A stretch of 64,000 nucleotides of DNA from an uncultured Oscillospiraceae bacterium (GTDB taxonomy: Bacteria; Bacillota; Clostridia; Oscillospirales; Oscillospiraceae), in NCBI GenBank assembly GCA_934573735.1, contig CAKTMC010000002.1, forward strand, positions 118,914-182,913. The letters are read 5' to 3'. Under the pieces are notes generated by a model. The model was given only the letters and a program-made list of their open reading frames with translations. It did no database searches and had not been told where the DNA came from. Position 1 is the stretch's first letter; each line of letters opens with the position of its first letter. Shown here in pieces: positions 25,324 through 33,476 of this stretch. The position numbers and the translations under genes are program-made.

Positions 25324-28300
25324 ATGCAGAGACACTTCAAGACGATGGACGGCAACAACGCCGCCGCCCATGTATCCTACGCATTCACCGAAGTTGCCGC
25401 TATCTACCCCATCACCCCGTCCAGCCCCATGGCCGACTATGTTGACCAGTGGTCCGCCGCGGGCAGGAAGAACATTTTCGGCACCACCGTTAAGGTGCAG
25501 GAAATGCAGGCTGAATCCGGCGCTGCCGGTGCTGTTCACGGCTCCCTTAACGCAGGCGCCCTGACCACCACCTATACCGCTTCTCAGGGTCTGCTGCTGA
25601 TGATCCCGAATATGTACAAAATCGCAGGCGAGCTGCTGCCCGGCGTTTTCCACGTCAGCGCACGTACCGTCGCCAGCCACACTCTGAACATCTTCGGCGA
25701 CCACAGTGACGTTATGGCCTGCCGCCAGACCGGCTTCGCAATGCTGGCAGAGTCCAACGTTCAGGAGGTCATGGACCTCTCTCCCGTTGCACACCTTGCA
25801 GCCATCAAGGGCCGCGTCCCCTTCATCAACTTCTTCGACGGCTTCCGCACCTCTCACGAGCTGCAGAAGATCGAGGTTTGGGACTATGACGACCTCAAGG
25901 ATATGGTCGACATGGACGCAGTCAAGGCATTCCGCGAGCGTGCTCTCAGCTCCGAGCATCCCACCATGCGCGGCTCTCACGAAAACGGAGATATCTTCTT
26001 CCAGAACCGTGAGGCCTCCAACAAGTACTACAACGCAGTCCCCGCCATCGTCGAAGAGTACATGGGCAAGATCAACGCCAAGCTCGGCACCGACTACCAG
26101 CTCTTCAACTACTACGGCGCACCCGACGCAGAGCGCGTCATCGTCGCCATGGGCTCCATCTGCGACGTCGCAGATGAGGTCATTGACTATCTGACCGCTC
26201 AGGGCGAGAAGGTCGGCCTTGTCAAGGTTCGCCTGTTCCGTCCCTTCTGCCCGGAGAAGCTCATCGCAGCCATCCCCGCAACCTGCAAGAAGATAGCGGT
26301 TCTTGACCGTACCAAGGAGCCGGGCGCTCAGGGCGAGCCTCTCTACCTCGATGTTATGACCGCACTTGCAAACGCAGGCAAGACCGACATTCAGGTCATC
26401 GGCGGCCGCTACGGCCTCGGCTCCAAGGATACTCCTCCCGCCTCCGTCTTCGCCGTTTACAACGAGCTGAAGAAGGACGAGATGAAGCGTCAGTTCACCA
26501 TCGGCATCGTTGACGACGTGACCAACATGTCCCTCGAAGAAGTCCCCGCCCCGAACACCGCGGCAGAGGGCACCATCGAGTGCAAGTTCTGGGGTCTCGG
26601 CGGCGACGGCACCGTCGGCGCGAACAAGAACTCCATCAAGATCATCGGCGACCACACCGATAAGTTTGTTCAGGCTTACTTCCAGTACGACTCCAAGAAG
26701 ACCGGCGGCGTCACCATCAGCCACCTGCGCTTCGGCGACAAGCTCATCAAGAGCCCGTACTACATCAACAAGGCAGACTTTGTTGCGTGTCATGTGCCTT
26801 CCTATATAACCAAGCACTTCCCCATCGTCCGTGACGTTAAGCCCGGCGGAGTTTTCCTCGTCAACTGTCAGTGGGACTTCGAGGAGCTTGAGCATCATCT
26901 CGACGCTGCCTCCAAGCGCTACATCGCAAACAACAACATCCAGCTTTACATGATAAACGCTATTGACCTTGCAAAGAAGATAGGCATGGGCAAGCGCACC
27001 AACACCATTCTCCAGTCCGCATTCTTCTCTCTTGCAAAGGTCATGCCCGAGACCGAGGCCATCCAGTACATGAAGGACGCTGCCCTGCACTCCTACCTCA
27101 AGAAGGGTCAGGATGTTGTCGACATGAACTATGCCGCCATCGACGCAGGCGCTACCGCATACGTCAAGGTCGAGGTTCCCGAGTCCTGGAAGACCGCAGA
27201 GGATCACTGCGCGGTCGTCGAGGAGACCGGCAGAGCCAAGACCGTCAAGATGGTTCGCTCCATCCTTGACCCCATCGACAAGATGGACGGCGACTCTCTG
27301 CCCGTTTCCACCTTTGTTGATCACGCCGACGGCACCTTCGAGCTGGGCGCCTCCGCATACGAGAAGCGCGGCATCGCCGTCTCCGTCCCGAAGTGGGATG
27401 CCGAGAAGTGCGTACAGTGCAACCAGTGCGCGTTCGTCTGCCCGCATGCTACCATCCGTCCCTTCGCTCTGACCGAGGCAGAGGTAGCTGCCGCTCCCGC
27501 TCAGACCAAGCTCGCCGATATCAAGGTCGGCAAGGGCAAGGGCGAGTACAAGTTCACTATGGCAGTTTCTCCGCTGGACTGCATGGGCTGCGGCGTCTGC
27601 ATCAGCCAGTGCGCTGTCCACGCTATCGAGATGGTTCCCATGGAGAGCCAGACCGAGCAGCAGGAGGTCTTCGACTACATGGTCGAGAAGGTCTCCGACA
27701 AGCCCGAGATGTTTGTTGCCGATAACGTGAAGTTCAGCCAGTTTGCACAGCCGTACCTTGAGTTCTCCGGCTCCTGCGCAGGCTGCGCCGAGACCAGCTA
27801 TGCCCGCCTCGTAACCCAGCTCTTCGGCGATCACATGATGATCTCCAACGCCACCGGCTGCTCCTCCATCTGGGGCGGTCCCGCGGCTACCTCTCCCTAC
27901 ACCGTCAACAAGGAAGGCCACGGCCCCGCATGGGCAAACTCCCTGTTCGAGGATAACGCTGAGCACGGTCTCGGCATGTACCTCGGTCAGAAGAAGATCC
28001 GTGACGACGTCAAGGCCAAGGTTGAAGAGCTTATCGCAGCTCCCGACTGCGCCGAGGCTGTAAAGGCAGCGGCTCAGGCATGGCTTGACAGCTATGACGA
28101 CGGCAACGCAAACCAGAAGCCCGCCAAGGAGTTTGTTAAGGCTCTCGAGGAGAGCAACTGCTCTCTCGCCCGCGAGATTCTCGACAAGAAGGATTACCTG
28201 AACAAGAAGTCCTGCTGGATCTTCGGCGGCGACGGCTGGGCATACGACATCGGCTTCGGCGGTGTTGACCACGTTCTTGCCTCCGGCGAGGATGTCAACA

Positions 28301-28848
28301 TCTTCGTATTCAACACCGAGGTTTACTCCAACACCGGCGGACAGGCATCCAAGGCCTCCAACATCGGTCAGGTCGCACAGTTTGCGGCAGCCGGTAAGGA
28401 GATCAAGTCCAAGTCCCTCGCCGAGATAGCCATGACCTACGGTTATGTCTATGTTGCCCAGATAGCCATGGGCGCAAACAAGGTTCAGACCCTCAAGGCC
28501 ATTGCCGAGGCAGAGGCACACAAGGGCCCGTCCCTCATCATCGCTTACTCCCCCTGCGAGATGCACAGCATCAAGGGCGGCATGGAGAATTGCCAGAAGG
28601 AGATGGAGAAGGCAGTCAAGTGCGGCTACTGGAACCTCTTCCGCTTCAACCCCGACGCAGAGAAGCCCTTCACGCTCGACAGCAAGGAGCCTGCGGGCGG
28701 CTACCAGGAGTTCCTGATGAACGAGGCGCGCTACAGCCGTCTGACCCGCGAATTCCCCGACAGAGCCGACAGACTCTTCAAGGAATCCGAGGAGAACGCA
28801 AAGTCTCGCTACGAGCACCTGATGAAGCTCAAGGCACTCTACGAATAA
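25324..28848 (+). CDS. nifJ: Pyruvate:ferredoxin (flavodoxin) oxidoreductase
   Basis: Oxidises pyruvate plus CoA to acetyl-CoA and CO2 with reduced ferredoxin, the central step of anaerobic pyruvate metabolism. Homodimeric single-chain form, about 1174 residues. Domains in order: N-terminal PYR domain (AAHVSYAFTEVAAIYPITPS), CoA-binding region, gamma domain, two [4Fe-4S] ferredoxin motifs (CVQCNQCAFVCP and CMGCGVCISQC), and the TPP domain (SGSCAGCAETSYARL, then the GDGWAYDIGFGG Mg/TPP site). The start is uncertain: ATGs at 25306, 25312 and 25324 are in frame, and GGAG at 25309 best suits 25324. The gene is highly expressed by codon bias, stands alone, and is closed by a terminator. Confidence 0.96.
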   Translation: MQRHFKTMDGNNAAAHVSYAFTEVAAIYPITPSSPMADYVDQWSAAGRKNIFGTTVKVQEMQAESGAAGAVHGSLNAGALTTTYTASQGLLLMIPNMYKIAGELLPGVFHVSARTVASHTLNIFGDHSDVMACRQTGFAMLAESNVQEVMDLSPVAHLAAIKGRVPFINFFDGFRTSHELQKIEVWDYDDLKDMVDMDAVKAFRERALSSEHPTMRGSHENGDIFFQNREASNKYYNAVPAIVEEYMGKINAKLGTDYQLFNYYGAPDAERVIVAMGSICDVADEVIDYLTAQGEKVGLVKVRLFRPFCPEKLIAAIPATCKKIAVLDRTKEPGAQGEPLYLDVMTALANAGKTDIQVIGGRYGLGSKDTPPASVFAVYNELKKDEMKRQFTIGIVDDVTNMSLEEVPAPNTAAEGTIECKFWGLGGDGTVGANKNSIKIIGDHTDKFVQAYFQYDSKKTGGVTISHLRFGDKLIKSPYYINKADFVACHVPSYITKHFPIVRDVKPGGVFLVNCQWDFEELEHHLDAASKRYIANNNIQLYMINAIDLAKKIGMGKRTNTILQSAFFSLAKVMPETEAIQYMKDAALHSYLKKGQDVVDMNYAAIDAGATAYVKVEVPESWKTAEDHCAVVEETGRAKTVKMVRSILDPIDKMDGDSLPVSTFVDHADGTFELGASAYEKRGIAVSVPKWDAEKCVQCNQCAFVCPHATIRPFALTEAEVAAAPAQTKLADIKVGKGKGEYKFTMAVSPLDCMGCGVCISQCAVHAIEMVPMESQTEQQEVFDYMVEKVSDKPEMFVADNVKFSQFAQPYLEFSGSCAGCAETSYARLVTQLFGDHMMISNATGCSSIWGGPAATSPYTVNKEGHGPAWANSLFEDNAEHGLGMYLGQKKIRDDVKAKVEELIAAPDCAEAVKAAAQAWLDSYDDGNANQKPAKEFVKALEESNCSLAREILDKKDYLNKKSCWIFGGDGWAYDIGFGGVDHVLASGEDVNIFVFNTEVYSNTGGQASKASNIGQVAQFAAAGKEIKSKSLAEIAMTYGYVYVAQIAMGANKVQTLKAIAEAEAHKGPSLIIAYSPCEMHSIKGGMENCQKEMEKAVKCGYWNLFRFNPDAEKPFTLDSKEPAGGYQEFLMNEARYSRLTREFPDRADRLFKESEENAKSRYEHLMKLKALYE

Positions 28849-28856
28849 TCTGTAAA

Positions 28857-28893
28857 CACAAAAAACCTCCGGAACTTCCGGAGGTTTTTTGTG
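28857..28893 (+). terminator. Bidirectional terminator between nifJ and purA
   Basis: Inverted repeat CACAAAAAACCTCCGG with its mirror around a short loop; flanking A and T runs let it serve both converging genes. Confidence 0.9.
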
Positions 28894-28911
28894 CTTAATT
28901 TTAATATAGAA

Positions 28912-30177
28912 TTATAATTCTACATAATCGTCTCTGTCTGCGCCGACGGAGACGTATTTTATTTTGCAGCCGACGGCATTTTCAAGATAGCGGATATAAT
29001 CCATTGCGGCCCTTGGAAGTTCCTCCGGTCTGCGGCAGGCGGAGATATCGCCAAAGCCCTCCATGTACTCGAATACGGGCTTTGCCGCGGCAAGCCGCTC
29101 CCCGACGGGGAATTTATCCGTAAGCTCACCGCCTATATCGTAGGCGACGCAGACGGGTATCTTCTTCATATATGAAAGCACATCGAGCTTTGTCAGTGCG
29201 ATGCAGTCCGCGCCCTGCATGCGCACACCGTAGCGCGAGGCGGGCACGTCGAAGGCGCCGACCCGGCGGGGTCTGCCGGTCGCGGCTCCGTACTCGGCAC
29301 CGGCACGGCGCAGCGCCTCCGCCTCGTCGCCGAACATCTCAACAGTGAAGGGACCCTCGCCGACGCAGGTGGAGTAGGCCTTCATGATGCCGATCGTGCG
29401 GTCAAGCTTCAAGCCCGGAATGCCCGCGCCGATGGTGGCATAGCCCGCCAGAGTGCAGGACGAGGAGGTGTAGGGATATATGCCGAACTCGATATCCCGC
29501 AGCGCGCCGAGCTGTGCCTCAAACAGAATGTTCTTCCCGGCCCCGGCCTCGGCGTAGAGATAGTCGGACACGTCGCAGATGTAGGGCTTTATGAGCTCGC
29601 CGTATTCACGAAGCCACGCCATAATATCCGCAGCGCTTATCGGCTCGTGACCATAGCCGCGCACGGTGAGATTTTTCCACTCCGTAAGCTCCTCGATTTT
29701 CTCGCCGAGTGCATCGGGATAGAATAAATCCTCCATTCTCACTGCTTTTTTCATGTACTTGTCAGCATAGACGGGACCGATGCCGCGGCGGGTGGAGCCG
29801 TATTTCTTGTCCTTGAGCCTGTCCTCCTCCATGATATCCTGCATCTTATGCCATGGCAGACAGATGACGGCCTTGTCGCTTATTTTAAGATTGTCGGGGG
29901 CGATGTGAACGCCCTTCTCGCGCAGAGCGTGAATTTCGTGGACAAGATGCTCTATGTCGATGACCATGCCATTGCCCATGACGTTTACCGTGCCCTCGCG
30001 GGAAATGCCGGAGGGCAGCAAATTCAGCACAAATTTGCCGTGCTCGTTTATGACGGTGTGCCCTGCGTTGTTGCCGCCCTGATAGCGGCAGACTATGTCG
30101 TAATCGGCGCTGAGCAGGTCTACCATGCGTCCCTTGCCTTCATCGCCCCAGTTAATTCCTACGACCGCTGTTAACAT
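28912..30177 (-). CDS. purA: Adenylosuccinate synthetase
   Basis: First step from IMP to AMP: IMP + aspartate + GTP to adenylosuccinate. The start is the ATG at 30177 because the SD AGGAGG (30186-30191) is 8 bases upstream; the in-frame ATG at 30195 precedes the SD. 421 residues. The P-loop is WGDEGKGRMVDLL, the catalytic His is in GGNNAGHTVINEHGKF, and the C-terminal guanine-binding block TKLDVLSYMKKIPVC is present. It lies 30 bp after purB, so both AMP-branch enzymes are probably co-transcribed from the purB promoter. Confidence 0.96.
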   Translation of the reverse strand: MLTAVVGINWGDEGKGRMVDLLSADYDIVCRYQGGNNAGHTVINEHGKFVLNLLPSGISREGTVNVMGNGMVIDIEHLVHEIHALREKGVHIAPDNLKISDKAVICLPWHKMQDIMEEDRLKDKKYGSTRRGIGPVYADKYMKKAVRMEDLFYPDALGEKIEELTEWKNLTVRGYGHEPISAADIMAWLREYGELIKPYICDVSDYLYAEAGAGKNILFEAQLGALRDIEFGIYPYTSSSCTLAGYATIGAGIPGLKLDRTIGIMKAYSTCVGEGPFTVEMFGDEAEALRRAGAEYGAATGRPRRVGAFDVPASRYGVRMQGADCIALTKLDVLSYMKKIPVCVAYDIGGELTDKFPVGERLAAAKPVFEYMEGFGDISACRRPEELPRAAMDYIRYLENAVGCKIKYVSVGADRDDYVEL

Positions 30178-30207
30178 TTTTGCTTCCTCCTGCATTTCAT
30201 AATATTT

Positions 30208-31641
30208 TTATATGTTGACCTCTGCTGCGCCCTCGGCGGCTAAAAGCTCCCGGTTTGTCTCAAGCACGGCGCGCACGGTCTTGAGATATTCCTCGGTCTG
30301 CTCCTCGGCCATACCGGTGAAGCGTCCCTCGGATATGATGTCTTGGATTTCCTCGCGCGTCAGACCGAAAATAGGGTCTGCGGCGATGCGCTCAAGCAGA
30401 TCATTTTCCGCGCCCTCCTGCTTTACGGCAAGCCCTGCCGCAACGGAGTGACGGCGAATTGCCTCGTGCAGCGCCTGCCGGTCGCCTCCCTTTTTTACGC
30501 AGTGCATAAGAATGTTTTCACTCGCCATGAAGGGGAGCTCGGCGTTCAGATGCTTTTCGATGACTTTGGGGTAGACGCACAGCCCACTGACGACATTTGC
30601 ATACAGCGTGAGAATACCGTCAACGGCAAGAAAGGCCTCGGGTATGCTTATGCGGCGGTTTGCCGAGTCGTCCAGCGTGCGCTCAAGCCATTGCGCCCCG
30701 GCGGTCATGGCGGGGTTTTGCGCGTCGGCGATGACGTAGCGCGCCAGCGCACAGATACGCTCACAGCGCATGGGGTTGCGCTTGTATGCCATGGCGGAGG
30801 AGCCGACCTGCGCGGACTCGAAGGGCTCATCCAGCTCCTTCATATGCGCCATCAGGCGTACATCGTTTGTAAACTTCATGGCGCTCTGCGCAATGCCCGA
30901 GAGCACCGACAGCGTGAAATAATCCACCTTGCGCGTATAGGTCTGACCGCTGACCGGATATACCCCGGCAAAGCCCAGCTTCTCCGCGATACGCGCCTCG
31001 AGCAGCTTGACCTTCTCGCCGTCGCCGTCAAACAGCGACAGAAAGCTTGCCGCCGTGCCGGTCGTTCCCCGGCAGCCTAAGAGCTTGAGCTTGCCCGCCG
31101 CAAAGTCGAGCTGCTCAAGGTCAAGCATGAGATCCTGCATCCAGAGCGCCGCGCGCTTGCCGAGCGTCGTAGGCTGTGCGGCCTGAAAATGCGTGTAGGC
31201 AAGCGTCGGGAGTGACTTATATTTTTCCGCAAAGTCTGCAAGTGCCGATATCGCGCGCAGAAGCCCGGCGCGTATTTCCGCAAGTGCCTCACGCTGGAGA
31301 ATTATGTCCGTGTTGTCGCCGACGTAGCAGCTCGTCGCGCCGAGGTGAATTATCGGCATCGCCTTGGGGCAGACCGCGCCGAAGGTACGGATATGCGCCA
31401 TGACGTCGTGGCGCAGCTCGTGCTCCAGCTTTGCGGCAAGCTCATAGTCGATATCGTTCAGATGTGCGCGCATCTCGTCAAGCTGCTCGTCCGTGATATC
31501 CAGACCGAGCTCCTGCTCACTCTCGGCGAGGGCAAGCCAGAGCCTGCGCCAGGTTGAAAACTTGTTGTCGGCAGAAAAAATCTTCTGCATTTTTTTACCC
31601 GCGTAGCGGCTGCACAGCGGGCTTTCGTAGCTGTCCGTCAA
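30208..31641 (-). CDS. purB: Adenylosuccinate lyase
   Basis: Acts twice in purine synthesis, cleaving SAICAR and adenylosuccinate to release fumarate. Start: SD GGAGG lies 8 bases upstream of TTG 31641, giving MTDSYESPLCSRYAGKKMQ, the normal family N-terminus. Upstream in-frame codons run through the leader terminator and are not coding. 477 residues. The conserved motifs are TSCYVGDNTD, THFQAAQPTTLGKRAALW and the signature SSAMAYKRNPMRCERI (the flexible catalytic Ser loop). The downstream partner is purA. Regulation is likely at the leader terminator described separately. Confidence 0.95.
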   Translation of the reverse strand: MTDSYESPLCSRYAGKKMQKIFSADNKFSTWRRLWLALAESEQELGLDITDEQLDEMRAHLNDIDYELAAKLEHELRHDVMAHIRTFGAVCPKAMPIIHLGATSCYVGDNTDIILQREALAEIRAGLLRAISALADFAEKYKSLPTLAYTHFQAAQPTTLGKRAALWMQDLMLDLEQLDFAAGKLKLLGCRGTTGTAASFLSLFDGDGEKVKLLEARIAEKLGFAGVYPVSGQTYTRKVDYFTLSVLSGIAQSAMKFTNDVRLMAHMKELDEPFESAQVGSSAMAYKRNPMRCERICALARYVIADAQNPAMTAGAQWLERTLDDSANRRISIPEAFLAVDGILTLYANVVSGLCVYPKVIEKHLNAELPFMASENILMHCVKKGGDRQALHEAIRRHSVAAGLAVKQEGAENDLLERIAADPIFGLTREEIQDIISEGRFTGMAEEQTEEYLKTVRAVLETNRELLAAEGAAEVNI

Positions 31642-31685
31642 GCCGTTTTCCTCCATCTTCATCCATAAAATGGATGTTATAAGAA

Positions 31686-31734
31686 GTAAAAGGCGCCCAT
31701 CGGTGAGAGGGCAAATCTGCTTCCGATGGACGCC
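31686..31734 (-). terminator. Leader terminator (candidate attenuator) of purB
   Basis: On the minus strand, GGCGTCCATCGG pairs with CCGATGGGCGCC (one G-U) around a 19-base loop and runs into TTTTA. It starts only about 10 bases after the predicted transcription start, so it lies inside the purB leader rather than after an upstream gene. A second 7-bp stem (CATCCAT/ATGGATG, 31660-31676) sits between it and the SD. Confidence 0.65.
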
Positions 31735-31740
31735 GTTGTC

Positions 31741-31771
31741 CACGGGCGAAATATTACTACCTGAGCCCGTG
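31741..31771. promoter_or_regulatory. Inverted repeat overlapping the purB promoter
   Basis: CACGGGC (31741-31747) and GCCCGTG (31765-31771) flank the -10 box. It also contains ACTACCT (31756-31762), a string seen again in the candidate Rrf2 site before cysK. A possible operator. Confidence 0.35.
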
Positions 31772-31779
31772 TTTGTCAA
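31751..31779 (-). promoter_or_regulatory. Strong predicted promoter of purB-purA
   Basis: On the minus strand, TTGACA (31779-31774), 17-base spacer, TAATAT (31756-31751). Confidence 0.8.
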
Positions 31780-31834
31780 GATAAAATTTGCAAAAAATAT
31801 CGTAAAATCAATGCTTTGCTCGGGCGCGGCGGAG

Positions 31835-32260
31835 CTATATCACATAGTCGCCCGCAGTCTCGCCCGAGAGGAGCTGCGCAAGGCTTATCCCGTTAAAAAA
31901 CTCCTGCGTCAGCCGGTGATAATCCTGCCACATGGAAAGTGTTTTGCAGTACGCCGCGCGCTCACAGGGCTTTGCGCCGCACTCAAGGCAGGACACAGGC
32001 GCAAGCTCACCCTCCGTCACGCGGAGCACCTCGCCGACGCTTATCTCCTCCGGCGCACGGCATAGACGGTAGCCGCCGCCCCTGCCGTGTACGCCCTCGA
32101 TGAAGCCCGCCTTCGTCAGCAAGGGCAGGATTTTTTCTATATACTTGAGCGACATCTCCTGCCTTGCCGCCACGTCCTTCAGCGGCGTATATAGCCCCTG
32201 CGGACGCTCCGCAAGGTCAAGCATTATCCGCAGGGAATACCTGCCGCGGGTCGATATCAT
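31835..32260 (-). CDS. Rrf2 family transcriptional regulator (IscR/CymR-like)
   Basis: 141-residue winged-HTH regulator. The N-terminus ISTRGRYSLRIMLDLAER is diagnostic of Rrf2, the recognition helix region is SLKYIEKILPLLTKAGFIEG, and GRGGGYRLCRAPEEISVGEVLRVTEG forms the wing. Four cysteines in CLECGAKPCERAAYC (about 95-109) could ligate an Fe-S cluster, as in IscR or NsrR. The gene lies 58 bp downstream of cysK on the same strand, which in Firmicutes suggests a cysteine/sulfur regulator of CymR type. Which of the two roles applies cannot be told from sequence. Confidence 0.9.
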   Translation of the reverse strand: MISTRGRYSLRIMLDLAERPQGLYTPLKDVAARQEMSLKYIEKILPLLTKAGFIEGVHGRGGGYRLCRAPEEISVGEVLRVTEGELAPVSCLECGAKPCERAAYCKTLSMWQDYHRLTQEFFNGISLAQLLSGETAGDYVI

Positions 32261-32318
32261 GCGTTCAGCTCCTGTTTTCGTCGTTTCCCGCCGTGGCGGG
32301 AAAGATAATTATAATAAA

Positions 32319-33251
32319 TCAGTCCGCAAAGAGCGGGGTGGAGAGGTAACGGTCGCCGGTATCGGGCAGGAGGACGACAATGCTCTTGCCCTCGTTTTCC
32401 GGGCGCTTTGCAAGCTCTATCGCCGCCCAGACCGCAGCGCCGGAGGAGATGCCGACAAGCACGCCCTCACTCTTGCCGACAAGCTTGCCGGTCGAGAAGG
32501 CGTCCTCATTTGCAACGGCGATGACCTCATCATATATCTTGGTGTCCAGCACCTCGGGGACAAAGCCCGCGCCGATGCCCTGTATCTTATGCGCTCCCGC
32601 AGCTCCGGTGGAGAGTACGGCGGAGCTTGCAGGCTCTACCGCGACTATCTTGACCTCGGGCAGCTTCTCCTTGAGGTACCTGCCGACGCCGCTTATTGTG
32701 CCGCCGGTGCCGACGCCCGCGACAAAGAAATCGACCTTGCCGTCGGTGTCCGCAAATATCTCGGGACCGGTGGTGAGATAGTGCGCCATGGGGTTTGCGG
32801 GGTTGACGAACTGACCGGGAACGAAGCTGTTCGGAATTTCCTTGGATAGCTCCTCGGCCTTGGCTATCGCGCCCTTCATGCCCTTTGCGCCCTCGGTGAG
32901 CACCAGCTCTGCACCGAAGGCCTTCATGAGCTGGCGGCGCTCGACGGACATGGTATCGGGCATGACGATGATTATCCGGTAGCCGCGCGCGGCGGCAACG
33001 GAGGCAAGACCTATGCCAGTGTTGCCGGAGGTCGGCTCGATGATGACGGAGCCCGGCTTCAAGAGACCTTTATCCTCGGCGTCATCTATCATCGCCTTTG
33101 CAACGCGATCCTTGACGGAGCCGGCGGGGTTAAAGTATTCAAGCTTTGCGAGTATCCTTGCCTTTAGGCCGAGCTTTTTCTCAATTTGGCTCAGCTCCAT
33201 GAGCGGGGTTCTGCCGATAAGCTGGTCGGCGGAGGTGTATATGTTGGACAT
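32319..33251 (-). CDS. cysK: Cysteine synthase A (O-acetylserine sulfhydrylase)
   Basis: PLP enzyme making cysteine from O-acetylserine and sulfide. The start is the ATG at 33251, behind SD AAAAGGAG; the open frame upstream to 33296 lacks an SD. 310 residues. The PLP lysine lies in NPAGSVKDRVA (about 45-55), with the substrate loop TSGNTGIGLA (about 72-81), the phosphate-binding GVGTGGTISGVG and C-terminal SGAAVWAAIELA. It is followed by the Rrf2 regulator gene. Its promoter carries a short inverted repeat just after the start point, a good candidate for regulation by that protein. Confidence 0.96.
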   Translation of the reverse strand: MSNIYTSADQLIGRTPLMELSQIEKKLGLKARILAKLEYFNPAGSVKDRVAKAMIDDAEDKGLLKPGSVIIEPTSGNTGIGLASVAAARGYRIIIVMPDTMSVERRQLMKAFGAELVLTEGAKGMKGAIAKAEELSKEIPNSFVPGQFVNPANPMAHYLTTGPEIFADTDGKVDFFVAGVGTGGTISGVGRYLKEKLPEVKIVAVEPASSAVLSTGAAGAHKIQGIGAGFVPEVLDTKIYDEVIAVANEDAFSTGKLVGKSEGVLVGISSGAAVWAAIELAKRPENEGKSIVVLLPDTGDRYLSTPLFAD

Positions 33252-33357
33252 GATGATATCTCCTTTTATAATAATATTATTCGGACGGCCAATCAATCAT
33301 TGCAACATCGAAAGTGCGCAGCATAAATTCTCATATCGCTCGCTCCACAAAATAATA

Positions 33358-33372
33358 CTACCTAACCGGTAG
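33358..33372. promoter_or_regulatory. Candidate Rrf2 operator in front of cysK
   Basis: Inverted repeat CTACC-TAACC-GGTAG. It lies about 3 to 17 bases downstream of the predicted transcription start, a position suited to repression. Confidence 0.45.
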
Positions 33373-33381
33373 GCTGGTTCT

Positions 33382-33410
33382 GTTATAGCATCGGCGCAGG
33401 GCTTTGTCAA
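33382..33410 (-). promoter_or_regulatory. Predicted promoter of cysK-rrf2
   Basis: On the minus strand, TTGACA (33410-33405), 17-base spacer, TATAAC (33387-33382). Confidence 0.75.
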
Positions 33411-33423
33411 GATAAAAAGCTTG

Positions 33424-33458
33424 AAAACCTTCGTATGCACGGGGCATACGAAGGTTTT
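33424..33458 (-). terminator. Terminator downstream of the MATE gene
   Basis: AAAACCTTCGTATGC / GCATACGAAGGTTTT with a 5-base loop, flanked by A and T. Confidence 0.85.
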
Positions 33459-33476
33459 GGCTGTATTATCAGACTG

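Noticed and set aside
25225..28818. 1197-residue minus-strand open frame
   Set aside because: Exact antisense of nifJ, caused by GC-rich third positions; low-complexity Gly/Val/Leu text with no domain.
31642..31779. Upstream extension of purB
   Set aside because: Would translate through promoter and terminator; TTG 31641 has the SD and gives the family N-terminus.
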